Shown here: positions 63,253 through 64,000 of the stretch, piece by piece | Position numbering within the stretch: position 1 is the stretch's first letter | Layout of the letters: each line of letters starts with the position of its first letter | Assembly: GCF_014397025.1 (NCBI RefSeq) | Contig: NZ_JACJUO010000002.1 | Span: 434,001-498,000 of the forward strand | DNA from: Ochrobactrum sp. Marseille-Q0166 | Lineage (GTDB): Bacteria > Pseudomonadota > Alphaproteobacteria > Rhizobiales > Rhizobiaceae | Direction: 5' to 3' | DNA length: 64,000 nucleotides | Notes under the pieces: model-generated | The model's database searches: none | What the model was told of the DNA's origin: nothing | The model's input: only the letters and a program-made list of their open reading frames with translations | Made by a program: the position numbers and the translations under genes

Positions 63253-64000
63253 AGGCCACCAATATCACCACTCTGATTTCCTTGCGTGTTTTGCGCCTTT
63301 GTGCGCTGGTCATATGCGTTGCTTTCGCAGTGTTTCTGCTTATGAAGGCGTCGCCAATTGATCCTGTAAATGCTTATCTCGGACCAGCCATGGCCTATGT
63401 TGGCACCGAGCAGAAAATGCAGATTGCTGCAATCTGGGGACTGGACCGTCCGGTCTTGGAACAGTTTTTACGATGGGCTGGGAATATTCTGAAGGGCGAT
63501 CTCGGCTTCAGCATTACCTACAACACTTCAGTTGCAGAAGTTATGAGCACCCGCATCGGTGCCTCCTTGACGCTCACTGGTCTGGCGTGGCTGTTATCCG
63601 GGATTCTTGGCTTTTCACTAGGTCTGATTTCAGCAGCCTATGAAGGGCGCTGGCCGGACCGGATCATTCGGCTTTATTGCTACATACTCGCCGCAACGCC
63701 GACTTTTTGGCTCGCGATGCTGATGCTCGCTCTTTTCTCGGTCAAACTGGGATGGACCCCTATTTGCTGTGCCGGTCCGATTGGTGTTCCTTCCGAACAG
63801 GTCACCTTTTCAGAACGCTTGCAGCATCTCATCCTTCCTTTGACCGCATTGACACTTTTTGGCGTTGCACAGATCGCTTTGCATTCCCGCGCTAAGCTTA
63901 TCGAGGTTTTGCAGTCAGACTACATTACCTTTGCACGGGCACAAGGAGCCCGTCAGGGCGACATCATCCTTCGCCATGGCATAAGAAATTCTGCTCTTCC
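63249..64000 (+). CDS. ABC transporter permease, NikB/DppB type (3' end outside window)
   Basis: The first 250 residues of a DppB/NikB permease. Start GTG 63249 overlaps the stop of the binding-protein gene (GTGA). Seen: LRVLRLCALVICVAFAVFLLMKASPIDPVNAYLGPA, WGLDRPVLEQFLRWAGNILKGDLGFSITYNTSVAEVMSTRIGASLTL, PTFWLAMLMLALFSVKLGW, and the EAA-type loop DYITFARAQGARQGDIILRHGIRNSALP at the window edge. Two cysteines (CC) follow the LGWTP loop. The frame stays open to base 64000. Confidence 0.88.
   Translation, partial: MKATNITTLISLRVLRLCALVICVAFAVFLLMKASPIDPVNAYLGPAMAYVGTEQKMQIAAIWGLDRPVLEQFLRWAGNILKGDLGFSITYNTSVAEVMSTRIGASLTLTGLAWLLSGILGFSLGLISAAYEGRWPDRIIRLYCYILAATPTFWLAMLMLALFSVKLGWTPICCAGPIGVPSEQVTFSERLQHLILPLTALTLFGVAQIALHSRAKLIEVLQSDYITFARAQGARQGDIILRHGIRNSAL

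Overview
The window looks like chromosomal DNA of an alphaproteobacterium of the Brucella/Ochrobactrum group. This is an inference. It rests on a urease locus in the order ureA-B-C-E-F-G-D followed by a urea transporter, a RpoE/ChrR-type ECF sigma pair with a lipid-modification operon, and a family of short palindromic intergenic repeats (GCGCATCCCGAAA...CGGTTTTCGG...GATGCGC type). No tRNA, rRNA or CRISPR array was seen.

Layout. (1) 1-4.4 kb: end of a surface-glycan cluster (GT2-like protein, GT4 glycosyltransferase, polysaccharide pyruvyl transferase). Two minus-strand genes follow (TonB-C-domain protein, ChaN-like protein). (2) 6.0-9.4 kb: a graveyard. A PIG-L deacetylase, a RfbF-like sugar nucleotidyltransferase and a sugar C-methyltransferase are all broken by frameshifts or deletions. 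A defective IS5-type element separates them from a Crp/Fnr regulator that lacks its N-terminus. (3) 9.4-14.4 kb: aspartate/asparagine utilisation (FadR-type regulator, aspartase, amino-acid permease, asparaginase). (4) 14.5-24.0 kb: a coherent module with a DUF1989 protein, two GntR/FCD regulators, an amino-acid-type ABC transporter whose permease and ATPase are fused, a biotin carboxylase fused to its biotin carrier domain, a PxpB-PxpC fusion and PxpA. Together they resemble a urea-carboxylase split over several genes and combined with 5-oxoprolinase. A shared palindrome, TTGTTSAACAA, lies in front of both regulators, the transporter and pxpA.

(5) 24.2-26.3 kb: an autotransporter remnant cut by a frameshifted IS6-family element. 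(6) 26.5-38.9 kb: a visibly GC-richer catabolic island. It holds a shikimate-dehydrogenase-like protein, the E2 and fused E1 alpha/beta subunits of a 2-oxoacid/acetoin dehydrogenase, two SDRs, a VOC protein, a complete Liv-type ABC transporter and a divergent FadR-type regulator with matching TGGTATTACCA-like operators. (7) 38.9-42.6 kb: stacked insertion sequences (truncated IS3, truncated IS110, and two inverted copies of a second IS3-family element, one partial).

(8) 42.7-51.2 kb: a BaiN/HI0933-type flavoprotein, then an ECF sigma factor with its ChrR zinc anti-sigma factor. A long minus-strand operon follows (FAD amine oxidase, DUF1365, cyclopropane-fatty-acid-synthase-like, DUF2147, DUF2177, TspO-like), plus a DUF1295 gene. 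TGATCC-N18-TATGA and TGAACC-N18-TAAGA promoters precede the sigma gene and the operon, which suggests a singlet-oxygen-type membrane lipid regulon. (9) 51.4-64 kb: nickel/urea nitrogen metabolism: nikR, an anion permease, ureABCEFGD, urea transporter, ammonium transporter, and a nickel/peptide-type ABC substrate-binding protein and permease, the latter running off the window.

Frameshifts in the broken genes are described from the reading frames alone. Sequencing error in homopolymers cannot be excluded for single-base cases.
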